Of a stretch of 64,000 nt of DNA, positions 40,906 through 50,660 are shown piece by piece. Position 1 is the first letter of the stretch, and each line of letters opens with the position of its first letter. Source of the DNA: UBA2988 sp965237965 (lineage in GTDB: Bacteria > Gemmatimonadota > Gemmatimonadetes > Longimicrobiales > Gaopeijiaceae). The position numbers were made by a program, and so were the translations under genes. The notes below the pieces were generated by a model. It worked only from the letters and a program-made list of their open reading frames with translations, searched no databases and had not been told where the DNA came from. The stretch is from the NCBI GenBank assembly GCA_965237965.1, contig CBDEGT010000001.1:62001-126000 (forward strand), written 5' to 3'.

Positions 40906-42618
40906 ATGGAACGGGACCTTCCGGAGCCTCAGTCCTTCGATCCTGCACGCTCGGAGGTTCCTCCCCTGTCTGTGACACTGGGGGGTGAGCCCGGCGTCGT
41001 GCTCTTGGTGGTCGCGCCGGCGGCAGCCGGGCACGAGTGGACCGAGCATTCTGCGGCCGCGCTCGCCGCGGGGTGGGCCGATCAAGGCCGACGTATCCTG
41101 CTCGCTGACTTCGCGCTCACCCGCCCGGGCTTACACCGCGTCCTCGGGGTGGCGAATGGAGAGGGCGTCAGCGACGTATTCCTCTTCGGCAGCTCCCTTC
41201 AGCGCGTGGCGCGTCCCGTGGAGGACGGACGCTTCCTGTTCGTTTCCGCGGGGACCGTCACCGCTCGCCCCGAGGCGGTCACCTCCAGCCCGCGTTGGGA
41301 GGCGGTCGTCGAGGCGTGCGTGCGCGTGCGCGCTACCCTGGTCGCTTTCCTGCCTTGGGATCTGCCCCGCAGCGAGGCACTCCTCGACTTGGCGAGCGAT
41401 GTGGTGCTCCTGACCGGTCCGGGCACGGAGCAGCACGAGGTGCTGGCGAACGGGCTCGGGGAGCGGCTCCGCGCGGTCCTCGTGCCGCCGGACGGCTCGC
41501 CGTCGACCGATGGCGTTGGGCGCGCGTCCGAAGATGAGGGGGACGGGATCTCCGCGGCCGCCTTGGGGGGGCTGGACTCCGGGGACGAGGTCGACCGACA
41601 GGAAGAACCGACGCCCGGGGGGGAAGTGACACTCGGTGGTTTGCCGGCCGACGAGCCCGAGGAGCGGACCGCTCCGCCGGTGATGTCGGGTGGGCAGCAG
41701 GAGGCGGTAGACCAAGACATGGTCTTCGGCGACGATGGGCCCGAGGAGGCGGTCACGGAGGCGCCCGAGGCTCGGCCGCCGGCACTGGAGGTCGAGGCCC
41801 CGTCAGGGGAGACAGCGCAGGTAGGCGAGCCGCTTGCCCCCGACGCGGCGCCCGTTGACGACGAGGCAGCGCCGTCCGGCGGCGCCGCTTTCGAGGGCCT
41901 CGAGCTCCAGGACATTCCCGACGAAGCCAGGGAGTCGGGCGACGAGGCCGATCTCGACCCGTTCCCCGATCTCGTCTCCGTGCGCGATCCGCTCCTGCCC
42001 GAACCGGTCACGCCCGACGACGAGCAGGCGGCGGCCGCCGTCTTCGATCTGTCGGGTTTCGACGGTTTGCTCGAGGAGCCCCAGGTCGAAAGCCACCCCG
42101 GCCCGATGCTTGATCCTGAGGAGGAGCCGGGCGCGCCCTCCGCGCTGCCGGCGCCGACGGCAGAGGCCGAACCCGAGGGCTTCGACCTCACGGGCGCCGT
42201 TCCGCAGGATGTCGTGCCCGCCCCCACTTCTGCCCCACCTCCAAGGGAAGCGGTGCACCCACCGCGGCCGGAGGGAGCTTCCAGCGCGGCCGCCGGCGAC
42301 GGTACTCCGCCGTCGCGGCCGCCCTCGCGGAGAACCGGGTCGCCGACCAGGCCGCGCCCCGCTTCTCGACGGCCAGCGCCCGCCACCGGGAATCGGACCG
42401 GTCTCCTGCTAGGCATCCTGGTCGTGGTGGTCGTGATCGCGGTCGCCCTCGCCTGGATCGGGGTGATCGAGCTGCCCTGGTTGAGCCCCTGGCTCGCCGG
42501 TCGGGGGACGGAAACCGCGTGGTCGTGGCCGTCTCACGCCTTCCTAGTGAGTTCGATCGTCCATCGGCGTGCGTTCGATTCCAGTTTGATCGAACACGGC
42601 GGTCGCGACGTCGCATGA
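40906..42618 (+). CDS. ParA/CpsD-like protein without P-loop, acidic linker and one TM helix
   Basis: 570 residues from ATG 40906. Residues 25-190 follow the MinD/ParA/BY-kinase fold: VVLLVVAPAAAGHEWTEHSA, GRRILLADFALTRPGLHRVL and GEGVSDVFLFGSSLQRVARP. The Walker A (GxGKT/S) is replaced by APAAAGHEW, so ATP binding is doubtful. Residues about 200-440 are acidic, Pro/Glu-rich and repetitive; 450-500 are Arg/Pro-rich; one transmembrane helix spans about 502-525 (LLLGILVVVVVIAVALAWIG). The stop overlaps the smc ATG (GCATGA), so translation is probably coupled. It could anchor or signal to chromosome-organising proteins; this is inference. A start further upstream is possible. Confidence 0.65.
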   Translation: MERDLPEPQSFDPARSEVPPLSVTLGGEPGVVLLVVAPAAAGHEWTEHSAAALAAGWADQGRRILLADFALTRPGLHRVLGVANGEGVSDVFLFGSSLQRVARPVEDGRFLFVSAGTVTARPEAVTSSPRWEAVVEACVRVRATLVAFLPWDLPRSEALLDLASDVVLLTGPGTEQHEVLANGLGERLRAVLVPPDGSPSTDGVGRASEDEGDGISAAALGGLDSGDEVDRQEEPTPGGEVTLGGLPADEPEERTAPPVMSGGQQEAVDQDMVFGDDGPEEAVTEAPEARPPALEVEAPSGETAQVGEPLAPDAAPVDDEAAPSGGAAFEGLELQDIPDEARESGDEADLDPFPDLVSVRDPLLPEPVTPDDEQAAAAVFDLSGFDGLLEEPQVESHPGPMLDPEEEPGAPSALPAPTAEAEPEGFDLTGAVPQDVVPAPTSAPPPREAVHPPRPEGASSAAAGDGTPPSRPPSRRTGSPTRPRPASRRPAPATGNRTGLLLGILVVVVVIAVALAWIGVIELPWLSPWLAGRGTETAWSWPSHAFLVSSIVHRRAFDSSLIEHGGRDVA

Positions 42619-45600
42619 AGCTGCGTTCGCTGCGCGTCCACGGATTCAAGTCCTTCGCCGATACCACGGAGATTCGATTCCACGAGGGCATCACGGCCAT
42701 CGTCGGGCCGAACGGCTGCGGCAAGTCAAACATCAGCGATGCGATCCGGTGGGTTCTCGGGGAACAGCGCCCCACCGCTATCCGCGGGGCGAAGATGGAG
42801 GAGGCGATCTTCCAGGGCAGCGTGAACCGGCGGCCGGTGAATCGTGGGTCTGTCCACATGACCGTGACCAATGAAGCCGGCCTTCTTCCGGTTCCGTTCG
42901 AAGAAGTCGAACTCGGGCGCATCGTCTACCGGGATGGCGGGAGCGATTACTCGATCAACCGGTCCGTGTGCCGTCTCAAGGACGTTGTGGACCTGTTTCG
43001 CGACACGGGGCTCGGTGCCAACGCCTATAACGTGATCGAAAACAGGATGATCGACGCGATCCTCTCGGATCGGGCGGAGGAGCGGCGATCGCTGTTCGAG
43101 GAGGCCGCAGGGATCGGGAAGTACAAGGACCGCCGCAAGGCTGCACAGCGTCGGCTCGAGCGCTCTGAGATGGACTTGCAGCGGCTCGAGGACGTGATCT
43201 CCGAGGTGCAAACCAAGGTCCGCTCACTGGCCCGACAGAAGGGAAGGGCAGAGCGCTATCTGGAGCTGCGCGCGCGGCGGCTGAACGTCGAAGTAGCCGT
43301 GGTAAGGGCTCAACTCGAGACTCTGAACGTACGGCTTGCCGAGGTGGACAAGGAGATTTCCGGCGGAGCGCAGTCGGAGCAGGGAATGATCGCCGAGGTG
43401 CGCGCCGCTGAAGCCGGCCTGGAGACGCTGCGTGTGCACCAACTGGACGCCGAACGAGCTCGCAGCGAGGCGGCCGCGCGCATGGAGGACGTACGCGCCC
43501 GCCTCGTCACCTGGGAGCGCGATCTTGCCGTCGCCGACGAGCGTGCCGGCTACGCCGGACGCCGGGTGGCGGTGATCGGCGAGGAGCGGGCGGAGGCGCG
43601 TGTGGGCTCTGAGCAACTTGCCGAAGACGCCGATGCGCTGACCTCCGAATCGGTGCGGCTCGAGGCTGTTCTTGGCGTAGCCCGCGATTCGTTGTCAGAG
43701 CATCGGGAACGGGCAGACGAGGTGCGGCGCCGGCTCACGCGGGCGCGCGCCACACTGGAGTCGGTGGAGACCGGAGAGCAGGATGTCGCGCGCCGGGGTG
43801 CCCAGCTCGAGGGTGACGCCCTCGCCGCTGACGCGCAGGCCACGGAGTTGGGACGCAGGCTGGAGCAGTTGGGGACCGAGCTGGAGGAGGCAGCGCTCCA
43901 GCTCACCGACTTGCAATCCCAGGGCGATCTGTTCGCGGACCGCCTCCAACTGCTGGCTGACCGTGTCGAAGCAGGCGGCCGGGGGGTCACCGATGCGCGC
44001 AATGCGCTCGAGCTCCTGAGTGCCGCTGCCGATGAAGCGCGAGCGCGGGAGCTGACCGCGGGCGATCGCGCCTCGACGCTGGCCGCGCAACGAGCCGCGC
44101 TTCAGGACATGGATCGCGACCGGGAGGGGGTCGAACCGGTCGTGCGCGCCGCTCTGGCGCGTGGCGACTCGGGGGTGCTTGGCGTTCTCGTGGATTTCGT
44201 GCAAGCCCCGGACGGTCTCGCGGGGGCAGTGGAGGCGTATCTCGGCCCACTCGCCCGTGCCCTGGTTGTCCGCGACCTGGAGGCGGCCGAGCGGTTGCGC
44301 CGTTGGTTCGATTCCGAATGGGGAGAGGGTGGCGGGCTTCTCCTCCTTCCGCTCGACGGGGCTCCTGAGAGCAGAACGGGCACCCTCCTCGACACGATCC
44401 GGGCGGTCGGGGAGGGAACGCCATGGGTGCGCGCCTTGCTCGGCGAGGTCGACCTGGTCGAGGAGGATCAGCTGCTGCACGGCGATGGCCCCCGCCTGGC
44501 ACGGTCGGGTGCGGCCCGCGACCCGCGCGGTGTGGTTCGTCTGGGCAATCCGGCGGGCGCCTCCGGAGTGCTCGAGCGAAGGGAGCGGCTGCGCGTACTC
44601 ACCGAGGAGTCAACTGCTGCGCACGCCGAGGCCGAACAGGCTCGTGACGCGTTCGTGGCCGCTCGCTCGGCTGCGGTCGCGTCCGAGGAAGCTCTGGACC
44701 GCGCCCGGGCGGATCTGCGAGAGGCCGAGGACGAGCTGCGCCGGGCGGACGCCGAGGTCGCCGCCCAGGTTGATCGCAAGGCGCGCATGGATCGTCACAG
44801 GGACGAGCTGGCGCGACAGGTCGAGGGCACCCGCGCGGCACGTGCTCGAGCGGAGGAACGCGCCGCCCTGGCACGCGAGGACCGATCGGCGCTCCAGGTG
44901 GAGGAAACCGAGCTACAAGAGCAGCGGGCAGACGCGCGCCGGCTGCTGGAGAGGGTGCAGGAGGAGTGGGAAGCGGCGCGCGCCGAGGACGCGCGGCGTG
45001 CCGTGGAGGAAACGCGGCTCGACGGGGAGTTGGGACGAGTGCGGGAGCGGCTCGAGGCCGCGGCGGCGGCGCGTGCCACGGCGCTCGCACGTGTGGAGGC
45101 GCTCGATCGTGAGGAGCGATCGCTTGCCGAGGAGCTCGAGCGGGTCGCGCGGCTACGCGAGGAGGGCGCTCGCGCGACGGAGAGCCTATTCCGGGAGCGC
45201 GATGGGGCGAACGCAGATCTGCGGTTACGGGACCAGACCCTCCAGAAGGTCGCCGAGTCCCTGGACGCGGCGGAGAAACGTGCGCGCGGTGCGCGCCAAG
45301 CCGAGCGTGAGACCTCGGACCGCTTGCACGCGCTCGAACTCGAGCGCCAGGAAATTTCGGCCCGGATCGACCGGATCCGCGACCGCCTCGAAGGCGAGTG
45401 GGGGCGCTCGCTCGAGCGGCTGATCGAAGAGGCCGCTCGCGTCGAGGGAGACCCGGACGATCTCCAGGAGGAGCTCCGTCAGCTGGTCGTCGGACTGGAA
45501 CGGATCGGGCCCGTCAACATGCTCGCGGTCGAGGAGCACGAGGAAGAGAGCAGACGCTTCGCGTTCCTGTCCGAGCAACGCGACGACCTGGTCGCGGCGC

Positions 45601-46130
45601 GTGACGACCTGCGTTCGGCGATACGTCACATCAACCAGACGGCCACGGAGCTGTTCACGACTACCTTCGAGCAGATTCGTGCCAACTTCCGGACTGTCCA
45701 CCATCGGCTTTTCGAGGGTGGCGAGGCCGACATCTGGCTGGCCGAAGGCGAGGACCCCCTGGAGGCGCCCATCGAGATCCATGCGTCGCCGCGGGGCAAG
45801 AAGACCCAACGTATCGACCTGCTGTCCGGTGGCGAGCGGGCACTTACCGCGCTCTCGTTGCTGTTCGCCATCTACCTGGTCAAGCCCAGCCCTTTCTGCG
45901 TGCTCGACGAGGTGGATGCGCCCCTCGACGAGAACAACATCGCGCGCTTCATCCGACTGCTGGACGAGTTCAAGAAGGACACCCAGTTCGTGGTCATCAC
46001 CCACAATGCGCGTACGATCGAAGCCGCCGACTGGATCTACGGCGTAACGATGGAAGAACTCGGGGTGAGCACGATCGTCGGCGTCCGTTTGGAGGACGCG
46101 TTGGAGAAGGCCCGCGGAACAGCCGCGTGA
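42615..46130 (+). CDS. smc: Chromosome segregation protein SMC
   Basis: 1171 residues, normal length. N-terminal head: MKLRSLRVHGFKSFADTTEI and Walker A VGPNGCGKSNISDAI; then a coiled coil from about 170 to 500, a hinge at about 500-660 (GVLGVLVDFVQAPDGLAGAV, LARALVVRDLEAAERLRRWF), a second coiled coil to about 1000, and the C-terminal head with signature LLSGGERALTALSLLFAIY and Walker B PFCVLDEVDAPLDENN. It forms the DNA-entrapping ring with ScpA and ScpB, which are not in the window. The start is shared with the stop of the preceding membrane protein; its own stop overlaps a possible GTG of the next gene. Confidence 0.97.
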   Translation: MKLRSLRVHGFKSFADTTEIRFHEGITAIVGPNGCGKSNISDAIRWVLGEQRPTAIRGAKMEEAIFQGSVNRRPVNRGSVHMTVTNEAGLLPVPFEEVELGRIVYRDGGSDYSINRSVCRLKDVVDLFRDTGLGANAYNVIENRMIDAILSDRAEERRSLFEEAAGIGKYKDRRKAAQRRLERSEMDLQRLEDVISEVQTKVRSLARQKGRAERYLELRARRLNVEVAVVRAQLETLNVRLAEVDKEISGGAQSEQGMIAEVRAAEAGLETLRVHQLDAERARSEAAARMEDVRARLVTWERDLAVADERAGYAGRRVAVIGEERAEARVGSEQLAEDADALTSESVRLEAVLGVARDSLSEHRERADEVRRRLTRARATLESVETGEQDVARRGAQLEGDALAADAQATELGRRLEQLGTELEEAALQLTDLQSQGDLFADRLQLLADRVEAGGRGVTDARNALELLSAAADEARARELTAGDRASTLAAQRAALQDMDRDREGVEPVVRAALARGDSGVLGVLVDFVQAPDGLAGAVEAYLGPLARALVVRDLEAAERLRRWFDSEWGEGGGLLLLPLDGAPESRTGTLLDTIRAVGEGTPWVRALLGEVDLVEEDQLLHGDGPRLARSGAARDPRGVVRLGNPAGASGVLERRERLRVLTEESTAAHAEAEQARDAFVAARSAAVASEEALDRARADLREAEDELRRADAEVAAQVDRKARMDRHRDELARQVEGTRAARARAEERAALAREDRSALQVEETELQEQRADARRLLERVQEEWEAARAEDARRAVEETRLDGELGRVRERLEAAAAARATALARVEALDREERSLAEELERVARLREEGARATESLFRERDGANADLRLRDQTLQKVAESLDAAEKRARGARQAERETSDRLHALELERQEISARIDRIRDRLEGEWGRSLERLIEEAARVEGDPDDLQEELRQLVVGLERIGPVNMLAVEEHEEESRRFAFLSEQRDDLVAARDDLRSAIRHINQTATELFTTTFEQIRANFRTVHHRLFEGGEADIWLAEGEDPLEAPIEIHASPRGKKTQRIDLLSGGERALTALSLLFAIYLVKPSPFCVLDEVDAPLDENNIARFIRLLDEFKKDTQFVVITHNARTIEAADWIYGVTMEELGVSTIVGVRLEDALEKARGTAA

Positions 46131-46156
46131 CCGAAGGCGTTCGAGCGCCGGCTCTC

Positions 46157-46945
46157 ATGCGCGTCACGATTATCGGCTCCGGCACCCTCCTTCCCGACCC
46201 GCACCATTCTTCTGCGTCTCACTGGGTGGAGTTCAGCGACGTCCGGATCCTCCTCGATTGCGGTTCTGGCGCCCTGCATGGAATGGCGCGCGAACGCTTG
46301 TCTTGGCGTGGGCTCTCGCACCTGGTGATGACCCACTTCCACACCGATCACATAGCCGACCTTTCGCCGATCCTGTTCGCGTTGCGCCACGGGATAAGGC
46401 CCCCGCGAACTGAGGAGCCGCTGACCCTGCTCGGGCCACGCGGGCTCGACGCTCACGTGGACGCTCTCGCGCGGGCGCACGGGAGCTACGTCCGGGATCC
46501 CGGCTTCCCCGTCGAGGTAGTGGAGCTCACGGGCGGGGAGCAGTGGGCCGATCCTGCGGGTCGCTTCACGCTTCACGCGCACAGCACCCCGCACACCGAC
46601 GTGTCGATCGGGGTTCGGCTCGAGACCCCGAACGGCTCCCTCGGCTACACGGGCGATACGGGACCCAGTCCTGCGCTCGGGGATTTCTTCGCAGGGGTGG
46701 GAGCGCTCATTGCCGAATGCAGCCTCGCCGATCCCAGCGAGGCCGTGAACCACCTGAGCCCGAGCTCGCTCGCTGCGCTGGCCCGCACGGCGGATGCGCA
46801 GCTGCTCTTGGTCACCCACCTCTTTCCGCCGCTACGACCCCACAGAGTACCCGGCTTGGCTGGATACGCAGGCCCACTCGTCGTGGCCAAGGACGGCACG
46901 ACCTTCGAGATCGAGGGTGGACGGACACGATTGACCGACCGCTGA
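46157..46945 (+). CDS. Metallo-beta-lactamase-fold hydrolase (RNase Z-like)
   Basis: 262 residues from ATG 46157; GTG 46127, overlapping the smc stop, would add ten residues. The MBL fold is complete: TIIGSGTLLPDPHHSSASH, LLDCGSGAL, zinc motif HFHTDHIAD, LTLLGPRGLDAHVDAL, HSTPHTDVSIGVRLE, LGYTGDTGPS, and a late His in LLLVTHLFPP. The pattern TIIGSGT and GYTGDTGP is the RNase Z/ElaC-like group, but the tRNA-specific exosite is not evident, so it may be another phosphodiesterase or hydrolase. It converges with yraN across a short gap. Confidence 0.85.
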   Translation: MRVTIIGSGTLLPDPHHSSASHWVEFSDVRILLDCGSGALHGMARERLSWRGLSHLVMTHFHTDHIADLSPILFALRHGIRPPRTEEPLTLLGPRGLDAHVDALARAHGSYVRDPGFPVEVVELTGGEQWADPAGRFTLHAHSTPHTDVSIGVRLETPNGSLGYTGDTGPSPALGDFFAGVGALIAECSLADPSEAVNHLSPSSLAALARTADAQLLLVTHLFPPLRPHRVPGLAGYAGPLVVAKDGTTFEIEGGRTRLTDR

Positions 46946-47036
46946 CGTTGTGAGCCTTTGCCCGCTGCGATTCCGACGGAGCGGCGACCTGTCTCGCCTG
47001 GCGAAAACGTCCCGCAACGAGCGTTCCACGTAGTCG

Positions 47037-47396
47037 TTACGGCCGCCAGGCATCCTCGATATGCTCGATCGCGAGCCGCCCGTCGGCGTGAGCGGCGATT
47101 GCCAGCACGTCGAAGCGGTAGCTGAGGCCGTTCTCTCCATGACGCGTGATCCACCAACGCGCCACGGCTTCGATCTCGCGCCGCTTGCGTGCCGTGACTG
47201 CTTCCTCGGGCCGGCCGTACCCTCTACCGCGGCGCCCCTTCACTTCGACGAACGCGATCACCAACCCCATGCGTGCCACTAGATCTACCTCGCGTCGCAT
47301 GAAGCGGACGTTGCGCTCCACCACGTGCCAGCCACGCGTCTCCAGCCAAGCCACCGCCGCGTCCTCGAAGCGACGGCCGATCGCATGTGTGTCCAT
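47037..47396 (-). CDS. yraN: YraN-family (UPF0102) nuclease-like protein
   Basis: 119 residues from ATG 47396. The family pattern is clear: AIGRRFEDAAVAWLETRGW, VVERNVRFMRREVDLVARMG and IAFVEVKGRRGRGYGRPEEA. The E(D)-x-D and ExK residues (REVDLVA, FVEVKGR) are the restriction-endonuclease-like active site. Role unknown; relatives are thought to act in DNA processing or uptake. It lies divergent from dnaX, 270 bases away. Confidence 0.9.
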   Translation of the reverse strand: MDTHAIGRRFEDAAVAWLETRGWHVVERNVRFMRREVDLVARMGLVIAFVEVKGRRGRGYGRPEEAVTARKRREIEAVARWWITRHGENGLSYRFDVLAIAAHADGRLAIEHIEDAWRP

Positions 47397-47663
47397 GTCC
47401 GACGATCGTACCGCAACAGCGCACGAGAACATGTCTCTTCGAGCCTGGTGCGCCGTTGACCCCCATCGGGCCCCGGGGTAGGTTTCGATGTGCCCCAGGT
47501 CCGCAGGACGAAAGCCCACGAATCCCGTCAGGACCCCGCAGGTAGCAGCGGTAAGTGCGGTGATCGTCGCTGTGGGTAGCCTGGGGCACTTTCTTCGAGG
47601 CCGTGGGGCGCCGTGGACGGCGTTCGGCGGCCTCGAGCTTTAGTCTCACGACCCCACGCATAC

Positions 47664-49349
47664 GTGGCGCATCAGGCCCTCGCCCGAAAACACCGGCCGC
47701 GCCGGTTCTCCGAGGTCTCGACCCAGGAGCACGTGTCGGAAACCCTGCGCCGAGCCGTAGCCAGCGGGCGGGTCGGGCATGCGTACCTGTTCTGTGGTCC
47801 CCGGGGGGTCGGGAAGACCACCCTCGCCCGTGTGCTCGCGATGGCGCTCAACTGTCAGGACCGCACGCAGGAAGGCGAGCCCTGTGGGCGCTGCGAGAGC
47901 TGCGAGCGCATCTGGGGGGGACACACCGCCCTCGATGTCGTGGAGATCGATGCGGCGTCAAACCGTGGCGTGGACGACGCGCGTGATCTGCGTGAGCGGG
48001 CCATGTACGCACCATCAGAAGCTGACCGATACAAGATCTATATCGTCGACGAGGCCCACATGCTCACGCGTGAGGCCTGGAATGCGCTTCTCAAGATTCT
48101 CGAGGAACCACCTGCTCGAGTGGTCTTCGTGTTCGCCACCACCGAGCCGCTGAAGATCCAGCAATCCGCAGCGCCGATCCTGTCCCGTTGCCAGCGCTTC
48201 GATTTCCGCCGCATCGGGGTTGCGGACATCATGCATCAGCTCGGCACGGTTCTGGAGCGTGAGGGCCTCGCCGCATCGGACGATGCGTTGCGCCTGATCG
48301 CTCGTAAGGCGGACGGCGGCATGAGGGACGGTCTGTCGCTGCTGGACCAGGTACTCGCGCTCACGGGAGGCGCGGTCGATCCCGATGCCATACGAAGGGT
48401 GCTCGGCTTGGTCGAGGATGAGCGTTACCTGGAGCTGTTCGACCTGCTCGCAGAAGCGCGCCACGGCGAGGTGTTCGCATTCGTCGAGCGGTTACTCGAC
48501 GACGGGTACGACTTGGTAGAGTTCTACCACGGTCTCGTGGACGCGCTGCGTGCGCTGTTGCGGCAGCGCCTTGGCGGTGGCGAGTGGCAAGAGCTGCGCG
48601 AGGATCTGCGGGAGCCTTTCCGGCAGCGCGCTGAGACGCGGGATCCTGCGGACCTTGCCCGGATGCTCGCGCTCGCTTCCGATCTCGAGGCGAACGGCAG
48701 CCTGCGGCGAAGCGCCAACCCCAGGCTCCTGCTCGAGATGCTGCTGCTCCGGTTCAGCTACCTGGATCGCACGGTCGAGCTCGAAGCGCTGCTGAGGGCG
48801 ATGGGTGGGGAACCTCCCGGGCAGCGATCGGACCCCTCCCCTCCTTCCCCTTCCGTCGGCCCGGGGATGCGACGCTCGGGAGGTCGCGGTGAGCCCGCTG
48901 CGAAGGAAAGGCATGATGCCGTGGAGCAGCGGGCCGAGGAGGCGAGCAGGGACTCTGGCACCGACGGCGTCGCGGGCCCGGCCGCCATGGATGCTCCCAC
49001 GGGGTGGGTGCGGATGCTGGACGACGGCGGAGCGCCCGTCGGCATGGGTCCGTTTCTGCGTGCGGCCAGCGTGAGCGAAGGGCCCGGTGGGGAGATTCGG
49101 GTTCGGCTTCCCGCCGGCCCGGGTCTCGACCGCCTGCGCGAGCCCGAGATCCTCCGCCACCTCACGCTCGGCTTGACCGGTCAGATAGGACGACCCGCAC
49201 GCATCGTGCTGGATCCCGTCGACGAGGGAGCCGACACCACCCGGATCACGCTCGAGAGCGTCCGCAGTGACCGCCTGCGGGAGCTGATCGCCAAGGAACC
49301 CGTTCTGGAGCGTGCGGTAGAAGAACTCGACTTGGAGCTATTGGATTAG
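47664..49349 (+). CDS. dnaX: DNA polymerase III subunit gamma/tau
   Basis: 561 residues from GTG 47664 (VAHQALARKHRPRRFSEVST), chosen because the family begins at this place; GTG 47613 would add 17 residues. Clamp-loader ATPase: Walker A FCGPRGVGKTTLARVLA, zinc module with Cys in ALNCQ, EPCGRCESC, Walker B KIYIVDEAHML, sensor FATTEPLKIQ and the SRC motif ILSRCQRFDFRRI. The C-terminal third is Pro/Ser/Glu-rich with a conserved tail domain, equivalent to tau. The order dnaX-ybaB-recR is the classical one. Confidence 0.96.
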   Translation: MAHQALARKHRPRRFSEVSTQEHVSETLRRAVASGRVGHAYLFCGPRGVGKTTLARVLAMALNCQDRTQEGEPCGRCESCERIWGGHTALDVVEIDAASNRGVDDARDLRERAMYAPSEADRYKIYIVDEAHMLTREAWNALLKILEEPPARVVFVFATTEPLKIQQSAAPILSRCQRFDFRRIGVADIMHQLGTVLEREGLAASDDALRLIARKADGGMRDGLSLLDQVLALTGGAVDPDAIRRVLGLVEDERYLELFDLLAEARHGEVFAFVERLLDDGYDLVEFYHGLVDALRALLRQRLGGGEWQELREDLREPFRQRAETRDPADLARMLALASDLEANGSLRRSANPRLLLEMLLLRFSYLDRTVELEALLRAMGGEPPGQRSDPSPPSPSVGPGMRRSGGRGEPAAKERHDAVEQRAEEASRDSGTDGVAGPAAMDAPTGWVRMLDDGGAPVGMGPFLRAASVSEGPGGEIRVRLPAGPGLDRLREPEILRHLTLGLTGQIGRPARIVLDPVDEGADTTRITLESVRSDRLRELIAKEPVLERAVEELDLELLD

Positions 49350-49418
49350 GTCCGACTTGTCCCGGGTCGTCCCCACCCCGGAGTTGGCTCACAACCCCGG
49401 CACCATTCCCGAGGATCG

Positions 49419-49736
49419 ATGAACAACCTCCAGCAGCTCATGCAAATGGGGCAGCAGCTCCAGGCGCGTATCACCCAACTTCAGGATTCGCTCGGGAGTC
49501 AGAAGATCACTGCCTCGTCCGGCGGGGGGATGGTGACCGCCACGGTCGACGGCAAGGGAGAGGTGAAAGAGATCCGGCTCGACCCGGCGTGCGTCGACCC
49601 GAACGACGTCGAAATGCTCGAGGACCTCATCGTGGCTGCTGTGTCCCAAGCGCAGGCAAAGGCACGCCAGGTTTACGAGGAAGAGATGAAGAAGGCGGCT
49701 GGCGGGCTTCCCATGCAGATCCCGGGGCTGCTCTGA
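49419..49736 (+). CDS. ybaB: YbaB/EbfC nucleoid-associated protein
   Basis: 105 residues. MNNLQQLMQMGQQLQARITQ, GGGMVTATVDGKGEVKEIRL, VDPNDVEMLEDLIVAAVSQA and a Lys/Glu-rich C-terminal helix with PMQIPGL are family features. The protein is a small dimer that binds DNA without a strict sequence. It sits between dnaX and recR (20 bases before recR), the conserved gene order. Confidence 0.95.
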   Translation: MNNLQQLMQMGQQLQARITQLQDSLGSQKITASSGGGMVTATVDGKGEVKEIRLDPACVDPNDVEMLEDLIVAAVSQAQAKARQVYEEEMKKAAGGLPMQIPGLL

Positions 49737-49755
49737 TCGACCGCACCCGTTCCGG

Positions 49756-50349
49756 ATGTCGCTGATCGATCAGCTGGCCGAGGACCTTGCGCGGCTTCCC
49801 GGCATTGGGCCCAAGACCGCGCTCCGTCTCGTCCACCACCTGATAAGGGGATCTCCGGAAGACGCGCGACGGTTGGCGCGCTCCATTCGGGACGTTGCCG
49901 ACAGGATCCATCCGTGCGCCTGCTGTGGGAACTTTACCGAACTGGAGCTGTGCGTGGTCTGCACCGACACACGTCGGGATCCGGCTGTCATTTGTGTAGT
50001 AGAGGAAGCGTATGAAGTCGGTGCGATCGAGCGCACCGGGCGATACCGGGGGCTCTATCACGTTCTCGGAGGCAGGCTTTCGCCGCTCGACGGCATCGGG
50101 CCCGACCAGCTGAATGTGGCGGGGCTGCTGGAACGCATTCGCGCTGCCGACGGTATCGTGCGCGAAGTGATCGTCGCGACCAACACGAGCGTGGAGGGCG
50201 AGGCTACAGCGGTATATCTCGAGGAGGTGCTCCGAGCCCTCGGCGCACGTGTGACCCGACTGGCCCGGGGGATTCCGGTCGGGAGCGATCTGGAATACGT
50301 GGATGGCTCGACCTTGGCAGAGGCCCTATCGGGCCGGAGGGAGATGTGA
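49756..50349 (+). CDS. recR: Recombination protein RecR
   Basis: 197 residues. Acts with RecF and RecO in gap repair. Helix-hairpin-helix LPGIGPKTALRLVHHLIRGS, zinc finger CACCGNFTELELCVVC, Toprim segment VICVVEEAYEVGAIERTGRY, RGLYHVLGGRLSPLDGIGPD and a C-terminal TRLARGIPVGSDLEYVDGST. All motifs are complete. The stop overlaps the GTG of the next small gene. Confidence 0.97.
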   Translation: MSLIDQLAEDLARLPGIGPKTALRLVHHLIRGSPEDARRLARSIRDVADRIHPCACCGNFTELELCVVCTDTRRDPAVICVVEEAYEVGAIERTGRYRGLYHVLGGRLSPLDGIGPDQLNVAGLLERIRAADGIVREVIVATNTSVEGEATAVYLEEVLRALGARVTRLARGIPVGSDLEYVDGSTLAEALSGRREM

Positions 50350-50660
50350 ACGAGCGCTTCGAGCGGAAGTTGAAGTTAGCCGGGATCACGCTGCTCGCAC
50401 TGAGCGCGGCAGGTGCTGTGGCTGCGTTCCTGGTCCGCGATCAGATGTCTCGTCATCGGCGTGACCTGTTCAGCCCGCACGCCTTGAGGCGTCTCGCCGC
50501 GTTGGGCTACATGGCCGGGGAGCACACCTCCGTCGACCACATCACGCTATTGCGGGACTTCATCGCATGGGAGCCCCGCCCCCTGCTTCGGGGCCGCGCT
50601 CAGGCCATTGTCCGGCGGATGGAAGAGGAGGCTCGGCTGCGCGAGCTGGAGCGGGCCTAG
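50346..50660 (+). CDS. Small single-TM protein, 104 aa
   Basis: GTG 50346 overlaps the recR stop (ATGTGA). An N-terminal helix (LAGITLLALSAAGAVAAFLV) spans the membrane, followed by a basic segment (RDQMSRHRRDLFSPHALRRL) and a charged helical C-terminus (IVRRMEEEARLRELERA). No known family; the middle part (AALGYMAGEHTSVDHITLLR) looks conserved rather than random. The overlap suggests it is made together with RecR. Downstream of the stop is a short stretch resembling an IS end. Confidence 0.6.
   Translation: MNERFERKLKLAGITLLALSAAGAVAAFLVRDQMSRHRRDLFSPHALRRLAALGYMAGEHTSVDHITLLRDFIAWEPRPLLRGRAQAIVRRMEEEARLRELERA

Noticed and set aside
41199..42416. Ser-rich 405-codon minus-strand frame
   Set aside because: It is the complement of the acidic Pro/Glu-rich linker of the gene upstream of smc; low-complexity composition explains it.
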